From positions 50,032,111 to 50,096,110 of the forward strand of contig CM023537.1 in the NCBI GenBank assembly GCA_013350335.1: DNA of 64,000 nucleotides. The letters run 5' to 3'. This stretch comes from Chimonanthus salicifolius. Lineage: Eukaryota > Streptophyta > Magnoliopsida > Laurales > Calycanthaceae. Of this stretch, positions 47,201 to 60,046 are shown piece after piece; positions within the stretch are counted from its first letter, which is position 1, and each line of letters starts with the position of its first letter. The notes under the pieces are model-generated. The model did no database searches. It saw only the letters and a program-made list of their open reading frames with translations, and had not been told where the DNA came from. The position numbers and the translations under genes were made by a program.

Positions 47201-50200
47201 TGAAATATTACAAATGGCAGGTATTGGGAGGGTAGATTAGTGAAAATATGGAGGGAGGGATAAAAGAAAGACATGAGAGTGGAATGATAGACTATGGTTT
47301 ATGATAGGGCCAACTTGAGAAGAAGAATTCGAAAAGCCTACCCTAGATAGATGAGATTTTGGCTTTGATGATGATGATGATGATTACATGTCATTTCATT
47401 AATCTCTAACATTCGTATATCCTTCATCATTCAGGTATCCAAATTGGGTTTTGGATGTGTGGGACTTACTGGAACATATAATGCTCCTTTGTCTGAGGCA
47501 GATGGAATTTCAATCATAAAAGATGCCTTTGGGAAAGGGATCACTTTCTTTGATACAGCAGATTCTTATGGAGCCAATGCTAATGAAATACTTGTGGGAA
47601 AGGTATATGCTTCACTTCATCATGTACATACTCTTTTTCTCATTGTGCCTGTGTAGTTTAGGAACTCACCATTGATGTAAAAACTGAAGGTGGGGGTCAC
47701 TCCTTTTTGGTTAAGTTCTCCATATGTTTGAGAAAATGGATATTTTTTCATGAAGTAGAGGTAAAATCCAATGAAAGCTGATACACAAAAGGAAAAGAAA
47801 ACCAAAAAGAATGATACCCATGTTTTAAAAGTTCTTATCCAAAGCAAGCATCATCCTCATAGCATTTTCTCCTTTGATTTCATAAATCATTAACGAGTTG
47901 TGTATGGGCTAGAACATGGACCTTTTGGTCTATGTTCTTAGTGTTTTCTGTAGCACAGAAAATGAAGAGTAGGCCAAATGAGTATTGTGGATAACATGTT
48001 CATGTTATTATTATTATTATTATTTTTAGTTACAAACTTATAATGCATCTAAGGGTATGTTTGGAATGGCGCGCATGGAAATTAGACTGTAATTTAACAA
48101 TGTTGGAGGTATGCTGCTAGCTTTGAGCATTTGGGAAAGAATAGATGCTTGAGGCAGTTGTACTGAAATATCATTTGGTGGAATAGTAATTCTTCCCCAA
48201 ATAAATGCTGCAGATTGACACCAAAAATGGCTCATGATAGAAAACTGAAGCATTACACCAACTATGGTTTAATTTTCCAAACCACCCTAAATGGCAAAAT
48301 ATTCAGTACAATGTAGGATTTAATTACATAGATTACAGTATACAAACAAGTTGAGCTGCAGTATAAGTTCTCATCATCTCTTAGAAGGAGTATTCCTCTG
48401 AATTGTGGCTTCTTTGGTCCTAACGGAAGTAAAATATAATCTTTCAGGCATTGAAGCAATTGCCCAGAGAAAAGATCCAATTGGCGACAAAATTTGGAAT
48501 TGTAAAGCTGGACAGGACCACTTTTCATGTTAATGGTACACCTGAATATGTGCGTGCATGTTGTGAAGCTAGCCTGAAGCGTCTTGGTGTTCAATACATT
48601 GATCTCTACTATCAGCATCGAGTTGATAAGACGGTGCCTATTGAGGAAACTGTAGAGCTTCTTTTCTTTGTTCTTCCAGATATCACTCTCTCTCTCTCTC
48701 TCTAGAAAAATTCATAGTCTTTGTTTGCAAGGAAATCACTAGGATATATTCCAGACCATTTGTAGGGACTAATCTTATTTGGTATGTTCTATTTGGACAA
48801 AAGTCAGGGTCAACCACCCTGTCTGCAACCTAGTTCATATCTTATTTGTATGTTCTATTTGTAGGGACCATTAACTTTTGAGTATCCAAAAGGTTGTACC
48901 ATGTTCATACTTTATTGTCAGATAAATTTTCAGATTGAACATTCTGTCTACTTCATTTAATTAGTATAAAATATGGGAAGTGATAGGACGACATGTTTTT
49001 TATAACAAGGGACATTAGGTTTGTTCTTTTTCCCATTTGTCACCATCTAAGTGGTGAAAAGGTACACCAGTGCCTTTGTTATTAAAAAGCCAGTGTTCCT
49101 ATCATTTCCCTCAAATATATTATAATTGCTCCTTTTCCTCTGTCCTTGTTCATAACTGTGATGTTGATGGAAGAACTGTAACTGATCATTTGTGATTGGA
49201 ATCAAAATGCAAGGCAGATAGGAGAACTTAAGAGGTTTGTGGAGGAAGGAAAAGTAAAGTATATTGGGTTATCTGAAGCTAGTCCTGATACAATTAGAAG
49301 GGCCCATGCAGTGCACCCGGTAACTGCTGTTCAAATGGAGTGGTCTCTTTGGACACGTGATATTGAGGAAGAGATAGTCCCAATTTGTAGGTATATTATT
49401 CAAAGACTCAAAATTTCTTTTAGCTATACCATTGAACAAACATAAAGCATCTTTAAACAAAAGTCAAAAGATCATTCAAAATTATTGGGCAGCCAACTCG
49501 TTTTCTTGCAATTTGAAAGAGATAATGCTTCCAACAATGCTAAAATTTCTAAATGGCTTGTGCCACCTGAAACATATCTTAATGGTTCACGCTACTGAAA
49601 CTACTTGTAGGGGTTGACTTTTGCACACCATGTGCCCCCTTGCACTTCCTACTTGTTTTGGGAGATTAATGAAATGAGATACTACACTATTCTTGGAAAT
49701 AAGATTGTAAAGATTAGGAGTATAAGTGCATCCTAAACCTCCACTAGTGAGGGACCCTATTATTTTATGATAGCAGTAGTATGTGCTACTGAAATTATGT
49801 AACATTATCATAATATTTGTAGAATTTGGCATTTCGTGTCAATTCAAAGACCATTCTTTATTTGAATTCAAGAAAGAGAGAGTTACATGTTATATCTTCG
49901 ACTAAACTTACCCCTCTTGAAATAGTTGTCACTTGAACCATTAAGCAGGGTATCTTTGTCCACTATGAATTATGTATGCCTCCATGTTAATTAAGGGAGG
50001 TGGAATTATGAGTAGAGTTTATTCTAATTATTGCATGCTAACTCTTTCAAATTTTCCGTTTTGCTTTTCTCAAAGAGAATGGTCATTAGTGACTTAAAAT
50101 TGTGATTTAGGATATTCAAGTACTGGCAAGCATAGGTTACTGGTAATGATACTGAATTGGGTCATGCATGGATGCCTGCAAGATAAAATTTACCAATTTT

Positions 50201-52705
50201 CTGCTGTATGATGGAAGAATATGTCTGTATGGAAGGAAGTATATCATTACCCATATCATACATGATAAAAATACATGGCAGTATCCCAACTCTATGTTTC
50301 CATGTCAGTATATGCACCTGAGCATCACTAATCATGATGACCATAACATTGTTGACTTAATTCCTGTCTCCTTGCATAGTATTTTCCATTTTGTTTCATT
50401 TTCCCTTGTCGTGTTAAATATGTACTTGATGCATTTGGATATTTAAATGTGCATGGCGACATTTGAAATGCAGGGAACTTGGTATTGGGATAGTTGCATA
50501 TAGTCCTCTTGGTCATGGATTTTTTGGTGGAAAGGCAGTTGTGGAAAGTATTCCAGCAAATTCTTTCTGGGTATGGACCTTGGTTTTATCATGTCCTGTT
50601 TATTTGATCTTGTTCTTAGAGTTGCATTGCTTATAACAAATACTTAATTGTCTCACAAATTCCATGAGTGCAGGCTGTTGATTATGGTTTCAAATGTCTT
50701 GCAATGCCATGGACAAATCTTGGTTTTCAAGGAATAGGAGTATTAAAAAAAAACGAATATACTGCTATCCCTTGAATCAGCGCATTGCTGCTCCAAGGCC
50801 ATGATATGTTGGATTCAATGTTTATTGGCCCTAAGCTTGCACTGAATGAATCTTAGATATTTATGCTTAGGAAGATCCATAAAGAAAACTATACATTGTC
50901 CCTTACAAAAATTGTAACATTAGATGTCTCACAATTGAGTGACTTCCATTGATGTTGATTGTTAATAATGATGGTTTACCCTAATTCACAGCCTTTTTTT
51001 TAATCTAATGCTGGTCTTTTGTGTAGGAAAGCTGGGTTTCCCTTTTTTTTGGAGGAAAGTTATCTACTTTGGGAATAGGAATCATAAGAATATTGTGATT
51101 TTTTTTAAAGGAGAAATCAACTTGGACAAGGCCTGTGGGGAGGGGACATTAGAGGTTGTATTTAAACCTTCTCAATGGTGTAAATATTTATCATATTTAC
51201 AAAATGAGGTAAGATTTTGTTGAAAAACAAACAAACCATGGAGTAGAAAAACACAAGAAATTACATAAAAATGCACAAGACTTGCATGGTTATCTAACGA
51301 GTGATTTCACTATCTTTGAGAATAGGGTTACAATGCTTTCTTTTTCTTGCCTCTCTCAATATATATATGAATGCCCATAACCCCAGAAATCGCTCATGAA
51401 AGATATAGACAGTACTTGGTAAAAAAAATTCAAAAATACCCTTACTCAGAAAAAACTTTTTGAGTCGGGGCTCTGTCCCCCAAATTGTTCAAGGGGCACA
51501 CTACCCCCTTAAATCCCCCAACTCAGGGGCCAAATCCCCAGGAACACCTGATTGGGGCCCAATGTCCAACATGGCCTGGATCGCCACAAAATATGAGATA
51601 TTATCGCAACATATTTTTAATTTTTCTCATAAACTTGAAAGTTGGCATTTATCAGTTGTAGCTAAAAAGATAATTGGACGGGTCTGACCTCCATACACCC
51701 ACAAAATATAGCTGAGCGGCATTGTTGTTTTCAATTTAAATAGCTACAGGGTCCTAGTGAGAGGTATTTTGATGTGTGGAGGGGGCGAGAGTGGGGGTTG
51801 AAAATATATAGTCATTCTATAGTTAGTACTTCACTAGATTTCCGACCTCTCTGTATCTTCTATAAGGTCCATTATAACTCCCTATTTCCCCTGTCTTGTG
51901 CACAATCTGTTGTTTCTTTGGGGCTCAATAACAAATGTCAACCAAAATTTTTCAGTGTGACCAATATTTTTGGAAATATTGAACAATATTTAGAAATATT
52001 CTGAATTTTTTAAATATCGGCTGAAATTTGTAACTCAGGTACTTCGGGTCAAGTTTTATAGGAACCTATTATTTCACTGGTACACCTTTATTACATTGGT
52101 AGATTTATCAACTGAACTTACAACAATTTTGTTTGTTTCCATTTTAGAGTACACATCCAAGGTTCATGGGTGAGAACTTGGAGAAGAACAAGAAACTCTA
52201 CAATCTTTTTGAAAAATTAGCCACAAAGCAGGGGTGCACCCCAGCCCAATTAGCTCTGGCATGGCTTCTCCATCAAGGTGATGATGTAGTTCCTATCCCA
52301 GGTAAGCGTCTAACTCTATTTCATTAAAATTCTACACCCATTCTTTAATCCATGCTTTTTTTCACGTGTACCGAGTGGCACAAAAGTTGGATGAACTTAA
52401 CTGACCTAAAATAGTGGGCCCTGGGTGATGTATGTTTTGATGCTTAGATGCTAGAATAGGGTGATTGATGATCTTATCAAATATCTACAGGGACAACCAA
52501 GATCAAGAATCTAGATGATAACATTGCCTCCTTGAATGTGAACCTCACACAATCAGATTTGCTAGAACTTACAGACACAGTGCCTATCGATGAGGTAGCA
52601 GGTTGTTGCAACAATGAAATAATATGTTCAGTCTCATGGAAATTTGCAAATACACCAAGGAGAGATGGAGGCATTGCAAAGGAAGAACGTACAAATTCAG
52701 TCTAA
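44270..52705 (+). CDS. Aldo-keto reductase copy 3, intact (AKR13/PCNT115-like)
   Basis: Seven exons: 44270-44326, 47435-47602, 48448-48651, 49218-49390, 50474-50570, 52148-52301 and 52491-52705. All have GT-AG borders and an open joined frame of 355 residues. The family reduces carbonyls with NADPH in a TIM-barrel fold. The catalytic tetrad is present: D59 and Y64 in [10 protein letters not shown]90 in ATKFG, and H132 in YYQHRVD. Other family marks are [45 protein letters not shown] and [11 protein letters not shown] (cofactor region, residues 282-292). It resembles auxin-induced PCNT115 and perakine reductase types; the true substrate is unknown. No targeting signal is seen, so it is probably cytosolic. 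Length is normal for the family. ATG at 44270 is chosen because residues then align with copy 2. Intron 1 carries a MITE and a SINE. Confidence 0.93.
46206..46549. mobile_element. CGGGTC-rich hAT-like MITE in intron 1 of AKR copy 3
   Basis: The element 46214-46541 lies between GGTCCAAC (46206-46213) and GATCCAAC (46542-46549), the same target as in copy 2 with one change. Ends are TAGGGTTGCAACTCGGGTCG and, inverted, TAGGGCTGCAACTTGGGTCG. Shared target proves that insertion preceded the gamma/delta duplication. Confidence 0.85.
46641..48030 (+). repeat. Single, unamplified counterpart of the 1.4-kb array unit
   Basis: The sequence from AGAATTTTTTGATATC to (ATT)n TTTAGTTAC aligns throughout with one array unit, including a minus-strand SINE (about 46883-47044) and exon 2 (47435-47602). 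It differs from the array consensus at many scattered positions, while the five array units hardly differ from each other. Exon 2 here has the normal GATTCTTATGGAGCC, so the tyrosine codon is intact. Confidence 0.9.
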
Positions 52706-53097
52706 TATAATCCAACTGATGCAGAGAATGAATGCCACATTTCGAGACTAAGATATGTTACAAAATAGGAGAGAATATAGGTGGGTTAACAGGTCTTTTT
52801 TCTTATATGGAGCATTCATGTAATTATGTAGCCTTAGTCTTTAGCCCATAAGATTTCTAGTCATTTGGTATAAAGTTATGTTATGTATGAGATTTAGTCA
52901 TCTAAATACTTGTATAGCAACTGCTCATTTCACAGCGTTTAATATGATTGTTACACCATAAAATTCTATGGGATTGAACCTAAGGGAGGTATTAAGTTTG
53001 ATTCACGCTCAACACTCTTTTGAGCCACTCTCCAAAGTTGCACAGCTCTAATAACTGGTCGGGTTAAAATGTTTCCTGTCTAAATATTTTTATTGTC

Positions 53098-53106
53098 TAT
53101 AAAAGG
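53098..53106 (+). promoter_or_regulatory. TATA box of small peptide gene (delta copy)
   Basis: TATAAAAGG, 139 bp upstream of the ATG at 53237; identical in sequence and spacing to the alpha copy. Confidence 0.6.
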
Positions 53107-53236
53107 TCCCAATAAACATAAAAACAAGACAGACATCACCACATATATTTCCTCCTTTATCAAATCCACCTGCTCTCTCAATCATCTTAGCATTCACTAA
53201 AAGCAAAGAGAGAAATAGTAGTACGGAGGCCAATCT

Positions 53237-53425
53237 ATGGCAATCTTCTCCATGCTTTTCAGCTGCTTCATGTCTTCTTCTTCTTCTTGCATCATCTCGT
53301 CGTCCAAAGATGCTGCAGGTATCCAACTTAAGAAATCAAAATCCAAATCCAAATCCAAATCCAAATTCGAGCCTCCAATTCCAGTTGCTTACTTTCCAAT
53401 GAATTCCCTTTTGTCTTTATTGTAG
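53237..53425 (+). CDS. Small Ser/Lys-rich peptide gene, delta copy, 62 residues
   Basis: The best-preserved copy. The frame starts MAIFSMLFSCFMSSSSS, continues through a Lys/Ser repeat (KKSKSKSKSKSKFE) and ends PIPVAYFPMNS then LSLL and TAG at 53423-53425. No long hydrophobic helix is seen, though the first 11 residues are hydrophobic with one Cys. Number of KS repeats differs between copies, as expected for slippage in a low-complexity run. It lies about 530 bp after AKR copy 3. Its 3' flank is cut 34 bp later by the junction with the truncated RING copy. Function is unknown; it belongs to small plant proteins that I recall only as uncharacterised. Confidence 0.7.
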   Translation: MAIFSMLFSCFMSSSSSCIISSSKDAAGIQLKKSKSKSKSKSKFEPPIPVAYFPMNSLLSLL

Positions 53426-53459
53426 ACTTCAACTCGCACCAACATCTTCTCTTTGAAAT

Positions 53460-53883
53460 CTTTTGGAGCAGGGGTTGGGGTTAGGGTTTTGAAGATGATT
53501 ATTATTCTTATGATGTGATTATTGATGACAGTGAAGGAGATGATAATAGAGATGAGTTCTTTGAGCAGAATCAGGGTGATGAATTTATCGAATTTGTAGA
53601 ATTTGCTCCAATTGAGTTTGATTCAATCAGGGGTAGCCTTCCAGCTGCAAAATCAATTGTCCAGAATCTGCCAACGGTCATCCTCAAGAATGTCATTTGT
53701 GCAGTTTGTCAGAATGAGATTTCATTGGAGGAAGAAGCAAAGTGCCTCCCATGTACCCACCATTTTCATGGAGAGTGCATTTTACCTTGGCTGGAGATTC
53801 GGAACACTTGCCCTGTATGTCGATTTGAATTGCCTACCGATGATCCTGATTACGAGCATTGGAGAAGGCAGAGGGGAACTTGA
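53460..53883 (+). pseudogene. RING-H2 gene copy, 5' truncated and without ATG
   Basis: At about 53460 the peptide-gene flank (…TTTGAAATC) joins sequence equal to 7882 onward in the full RING gene, so roughly the first 221 residues are missing. Five bases are also lost near 53485-53490 (GGTTTTGAAG against GGTTTGGGATTGAAG), putting TAG at 53482-53484 in frame. After it the frame is open to the TGA at 53881-53883 and encodes an intact RING-H2 domain with all eight ligands (CAVC...CTHHFH...CPVC) and few changes from 7219-8310. No ATG occurs in this frame; GTG at 53515 would be the first possible alternative start. Translation therefore seems unlikely. It is a chimera driven, if at all, by the peptide gene promoter. 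Confidence 0.85.
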
Positions 53884-56800
53884 GTTGGTGGCCTTGACAT
53901 GAGCATCTGAACTGTACAGATTCCGGATTTTCAAATTGTAAAGAACCAATTTTGCAAAGAGAACTCAACCAGATTGGATTATGATAGTGTAGACCTGAAA
54001 CTGCAGTATATGTTCATTTCATTTTTTTTGATGTGGAATGCTGATATAAATGTAAACAAAGCCACTGGGAATGTACATTGATACATGGCTGTTATAAAGG
54101 TACTTTGTAATGCATTTTTAATTCTGTTTTCATGAAGTTCTTTTTCAATAGATAAGGAGAATCATAAGTTTTTTTTTGTCTCATCCATGTTCTGTTTGGT
54201 GCTGAGTTTAAAATTTTCATAATGAATGGTTCTTGCTCATGAAATCAGTGTCTCTTGTATGTGATGTTTGATTGTGCTTCTCTCTCACTTGGGTTTTGTT
54301 GTTTTGTTCTTATCTCACTTCATATCAAGGTGGTGATGAGTTTCTATGTATGAAATTCAGTTTCCTTTAGTTCATTTCATTTTGATTTTCAAGAATATGA
54401 ATTATAAAAAGTCTATTACATTCTTTCAGCTGAACTGGGACTTCTCATTTCTCATCTATCCTAGTGGAGGAACAAATTGTGTTTTTATGATTTGCTTGTC
54501 AATTGCCAGACTAGGCCCTCTCATCTCAATACATCACCTGGCACCTTGAATTTAAGCACCCATGTTTCTAGCATATTTGAAATAAAACACGGGTGATGTA
54601 TTTATTGAGATTCATAATTGATTGTTACTCTGAATTTAGGGGCACCTAGAAAAATAACACTCAGATGGTCTTCTACTCTTTTATTTCTTCTTTAAGAAAG
54701 AAACTTGTTACTCTGTCTCTTACCATTGGGGCTATTTATCATTTTCTTTGGAACTGTAGCTGAAGGAGGTTTCAGTGGCTTCTGTTTTCCAAAGGGGTAG
54801 GGATCGGAAATCAATGAATTTCCAGCAAGTACTTCATTTAAACGAAATCCTTCCTGCTGGAAAACATGTAAACTGCAAATGAGTGAAAAAATGGGCCGTT
54901 GAACCATCTTTTACTTGTCATTGCTGCAATCTTTGAAACTTCAAAGAGATGCCCTTCACTCATGAACCTCTACTTTCTCCTTTCGAGTCTGCAGAGTAAC
55001 ATATATATGAACCACTTAAAGTTAATGAACCCCCTAAATTGTAGTTAGTTAGATATAAATTTAGTTATAGATCAAAGCAAGCATGACTTTGCTTTACATG
55101 GGACCCAATAACAGTATCCCTACTTTCCAAACAGTGAATGATACCTTGATTTCTGTTCGAGTTCTCTTAATAAATAACTTCGTTTCCATGGTTATCTCCT
55201 TGGTTCACTCGTCCACTACCCAAGCAGTGGTATTCTTGGTGCCACCTTCAACTAGCACTGGATCATGCAACTGTTTGGTCAAAAGTAATCCTCTATTCTG
55301 GGTCATGCCTTTCACAATCAAAACTCCAGTTGCAATTCAAGTGTTTTACATGTCAAAGCCCCATAATCCAAGGGTATAATAACCAGCCCCATAATCAGAT
55401 TCTGAAGTTGTCACGGTTTTTCGAGAAGAAACCCATGTTTTGGCCAAGTCAACTGAGTCAGTCAAATTTAGGTACTTAGGAACTTCTAATTCCATCAACT
55501 CACAATCATAGAATTTATATTCTATAAAATTATACGAAAGAAATTCCATTTTAAGCTCAAAGAAAGCTACGCCTGGATAAGCCTGCATACACATTTTGGA
55601 TTTGAAATCGGGTTCAATTATACATATGCAATGCAAGTTAGGCTCATTTTTGAGTAACTCAGGTTTACTTGGGTTTGGGCTCTTTAATTGTAATTTGACT
55701 GGATCCGTTTACTGGACCTAAGACGACTGCGCCCATTTTAATAAATGACTCGACTTGATCTAACTGTTTAATAGATGACCCAACCTGAATCCATTTATAA
55801 ATGGGTAGACCTTCCTGATCGGACTACTATTACCACATCTATATGCAACGCACCAACGATAAAAGATCCATACCCATTTAAGGGTCAGTCTTTCTATGTG
55901 TCTTGCCAAAATTTTTTTTTTTATAGTTAGGTAAATAGATAAATCCAACTCAAAGGAGAAATAGTCCCAAATCAATTAACCTATTTAATAAGAACCAAAC
56001 TTAAATAGACCTAAACCAAATAAGACTCCACCTGAACCTAATCTAAATAGACCTAAACAAAATAAGACTCGACCTGAACCTAATCTGATTGACTGTTGCA
56101 AGGTCTAATTTTTTAAACAACGAGAATTATGTGTTTCCAAAATTGAGTTGTGTTGAGCTGCAGTTTTCTTTCCCTTGTCTGGAAGAGGCTTAATAAGCCT
56201 AAAGTTTCAGTGTTGCATAACTTGGGAAACCAAAATGACCCAAGCATTTTTGGCACCGCCTTAATATTAAATGTTATCTATTAAAATTATTATTATTTTA
56301 ATTTAGATTTAACCATTTATAATTTTTATTTTCTACATCTTCACTATTGAAATAAATATAATATGTCAAAATATTTATCCAATAATTCATTTTTAACTTT
56401 AAAAAATCAAGGGCTAACCTTATTTATTGGATCACAAACTTGACAATATGATGACTCTCATGATCATCTATTTCTCTATATAATTTTTGTAATCATGGTA
56501 TTAAACCCACCATCAAATACAACAAACAACACATCATAATACTCAAGACTTTTCAACCTATGCATCTATCAAATCAGAAGGGTTTTTCATCTCTTCGATC
56601 CATTATCTCAAAATTGTTGAAATGTGCTCCATTTTTCCATCTTCTCCACTATTTGTTACTATTTTTTTTTATCTTCTTCTACTCCTCACCCATGTATTGA
56701 ATTGGTCTTGAACTGTATCACAATTACAGTCACGCCACTATAAAATTGAATTTGATTTTTTATACTATTCTATTATTAATTATTTTGGCACAACAAAATC

Positions 56801-58471
56801 CATGACTATAATCTAGGGGTCGAAATATCGGCCGCATATCGGCCGATAATTTTCTCGCTCCTTCAATATTTGCATTTTGGTCCGAAAAAGTTTATGTTAA
56901 TTTCAGAAAATTTGGGGCTTCTTGAAAATGTAATTTTTTCATTAAATATCGGTCATATACATATTCAAATTATTTATTTAAGTTTCGAATACGATTAATA
57001 TTAAAATTAACAATAAAATGAAGAGAAATGATAAAAAAAATTCTATCACTTGTTAACCTAACATCTATGCATGTTACATCCATCTCAAATTCCAATTGTA
57101 AATGTCATTGACAAATTCATCTCAAATTGTACTTCTTAAATTTAATTTGACCCTAGCATTTATGATCAACATCTAATTAAAGAAATATTTTACCATCAAT
57201 AACATAAGTCTCTTAAGAAATGAAAGTACAAAATAAATATCAAAATACAAAATTCTAGAAAGTAAGATCCCAATTTTAATAAAATTCTATTAAAAATTAT
57301 GAAAAAGTATGTAAGAAATTTATAATTTAGTGATTAGTATTATGATTTTTTAAAATGTTTGTTGTATTTTAATCTATCTAATTTTTAAAAATTTTAATCT
57401 TAGAGGCAAAATTTTTAATGGATTTAAAGATAATATATTAAATCTAATAATAATGGTTGGTGCTAATATTTCAAAGTTAGAAAACTTGAAATCACTTAAG
57501 TTGCACCAAATACATCAAAACCGTAAAAAATTGTAAAAAATCATGTAAAACCGTGAAAAACAGTTAAAAACTGTGAAAATGGCAATATTGGTTTTTTTTT
57601 TAAATCAAATAAATTTTAAATACCGATTTTTATACATATCGGCCGATATAGTGACCGATATTGCCGACCATTTATCGGTCATATCGGCCGATAAACTTTA
57701 TGTACGACCGATACATAGCGTATCCGCCGCTATGGTGCGGTCCAGAAAATCCGCTACATATCGGCCGATATTCTATGTATCGGCCGATATCTCGACCCCT
57801 GCTATAATCACTTAATCAAGTTTAATTTGGAGCATAAGTAGTCCATGATAGTAATTTGCATTATTCCCATTCTCTTTATTCAACTTTGCTTCAAGTAAAA
57901 TTTGTATCGTGAATTATTGGAATTGGAAGTAGAAAATATTATCTAAAAGTAATTTTTTTTTCTAATGAAAACTTTTCTAACACAAACTAACTGAATATGA
58001 ACAAACTTTTCAATGTATTTGATGATGGATAAAGTCGGATTTAACGCTTAGATTGTCATACTGAATTTCTCAAAACCAACTCTCAGTGACTTTCAAGAAA
58101 AGAAAGATAGATATTAATTATAATAGCATAATTTTGACAAAAATCAAAATTTACGAAAGAATTTAGGTATTCAGTCGACGAAAGACGAAAGTGGAATTGT
58201 TATTCAGAATGCAATGATTCAAGTAACTAATTGAGATCAATGAACCTACCTTCGGAAGAGAGAGTCCAGAGTCCAATTCTCACTCCATCCCAAAAGACCA
58301 CTTATCGTAGAATTACTTGGTGTGTAGAGGTAGGGATCATTTTTAAATTTTTAAATAACCATATCATGTTGACTAATTTGAGTTAACTTTTTAAATGTTA
58401 AGATCATTTTTTACTTAAATTAACTATATCATCATCATTATTATTATTTGAAAATTTTCATCACCTTTTTA
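53884..58471. repeat. RING 3' flank, module copy delta
   Basis: Collinear with alpha 8311-10550 and then with beta 18110-20605. About 240 bp present in alpha (9910-10145) is missing at 55508, with matching bases ATCATA/ATTATA at the join. Contains element C. It ends at CACCTTTTTA, where an LTR element has inserted; the uninterrupted site is CACCTTTTTAATTGAAAG at 20606-20623 in module beta. No coding sequence is credible. Confidence 0.7.
56806..57810. mobile_element. TATCGGCCGATA element C
   Basis: The element is about 56815-57801, with CTATAATCT on the left and CTATAATCA on the right. If the terminal T/C is counted as part of the element, the duplication is a perfect 8-bp CTATAATC. Ends are TAGGGGTCGAAATATCGGCC and, inverted, CAGGGGTCGAGATATCGGCC. 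T/C-AGGG ends with an 8-bp duplication resemble Ac/Ds-type hAT elements. The right 220 bp contains several ATCGGCCGAT palindromes; the interior is AT-rich and non-coding. It is the best-preserved member of the family in this window and the same insertion as element B. Confidence 0.78.
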
Positions 58472-60046
58472 TGTCACGCCCCGACATGAAGGGTGGGCCC
58501 GGAACGAGACTGAATTTTTTTTTTTTAAAGATAAACTAAACCAACTCACAAGCATTCTAACTGGGCCAAATCAACAGTTACGCCCAGAGGTCACACATGA
58601 TCCCAACATGTGGAGTCAAACACATACCATAAGTCTACCCCACATAAGAGATATAATAATATCATCAACACATAACATGAAAAAATCAACCATTGATTTC
58701 AACATTCAAAACATTGTCTCAAACCACTACAAAGGCAACATAGCCTAGTACATCAATTTAACACAAATTAAGTACCACATCCGGTACTTAATAAAAGTCA
58801 ACGGTTCCAAGAACCAACAGGAAAAGATCAGGGTATTCCCCTCTAGGGGAATCCCAAAACACTGCTTCGGCTTATCCACCCTAAGCTTGATAAAGAGGGT
58901 CCTCCTCATCGGGTTCATCACCTGAAAGGTGAGTGGTGTGACCTAACTAGCCCAGTGAAGGAAATATAACAATACAGTTTAAGTAAAATAACAGGTTAGC
59001 AACAGTTCAATAATATCACATGCTTGATAACAATAAGCATAATCTCATGTAAAGCATCAACATCATCAATTACTGCTATCATCCACCGTAACGCCTGCCG
59101 ACTACGCTGAGACCAATATTAAGTCCCGACACGGTAAAATACATCCTTGCAAGTACATCTCCGGCTCTGACTTAGCCGATACTGACACCCTCAAGTCAGC
59201 AACTGACGACAGCATGGTCCGCCCATGGTCCAATAGACATAAACCATCTCTCATATGGCTGATATTGGTTCAATAGCCCAGGTACGTGGAAGCAGTCTTA
59301 CATACTCATACGATCAACTTCGTAATATCACAATCATCATCAGCACTCTTACCATAGTGCATCATGTCTAGGCACATGAGTGGGTTCATCAAAACTGAAA
59401 CCACTCATTGCTCAATACTCATCTCATCATAAAACCTGTTTACAAAATTTGCAGAGTTAAGATCCCTCACCGTGATGTGTGGTTTACGAGGTCTCTATTC
59501 AAACAACACACAAGTGCACAATCAATATACATAACAAATACGTACACATACGTAGTATTTGGAAATCATACGTTTTCCCACAAAATATCCAGGGTTCATG
59601 GAATTGAGTGTCCTACTTGGTTTCTATCCTTTTTAAATTAATATAATAATAGAAAGGGGCTCAGTCCAAAACTTATATTGTCTTCTGGGCATTGACCAGA
59701 TTGACTTATTGAGTTAGGTCTAGATCCTCGGGTCACTTCTCAGTTGTCTTCTTGATAGGACCAGATCTGACATTTTGAGTTAGACCTCGAGGTCACCTAG
59801 TGCTCGACTATAGTGTCGGCCTGAAAGTGAATCACTCAGTACCTGACCCATAGTGTCGGCCTGGAAACGGATACAATAGTATTTACACTATAAATAATAA
59901 GAGAAAAGGGGTTAGTACATTTTTTTATTAACAAGGGGGTATAAATCATCACATCATTAATCACATCAAATAATAATCAAGATTAAACAAAAACAACAAT
60001 CAAATAATATTTTATCACTTAGAAACTGGGTCCCTCGGAACCGGGT

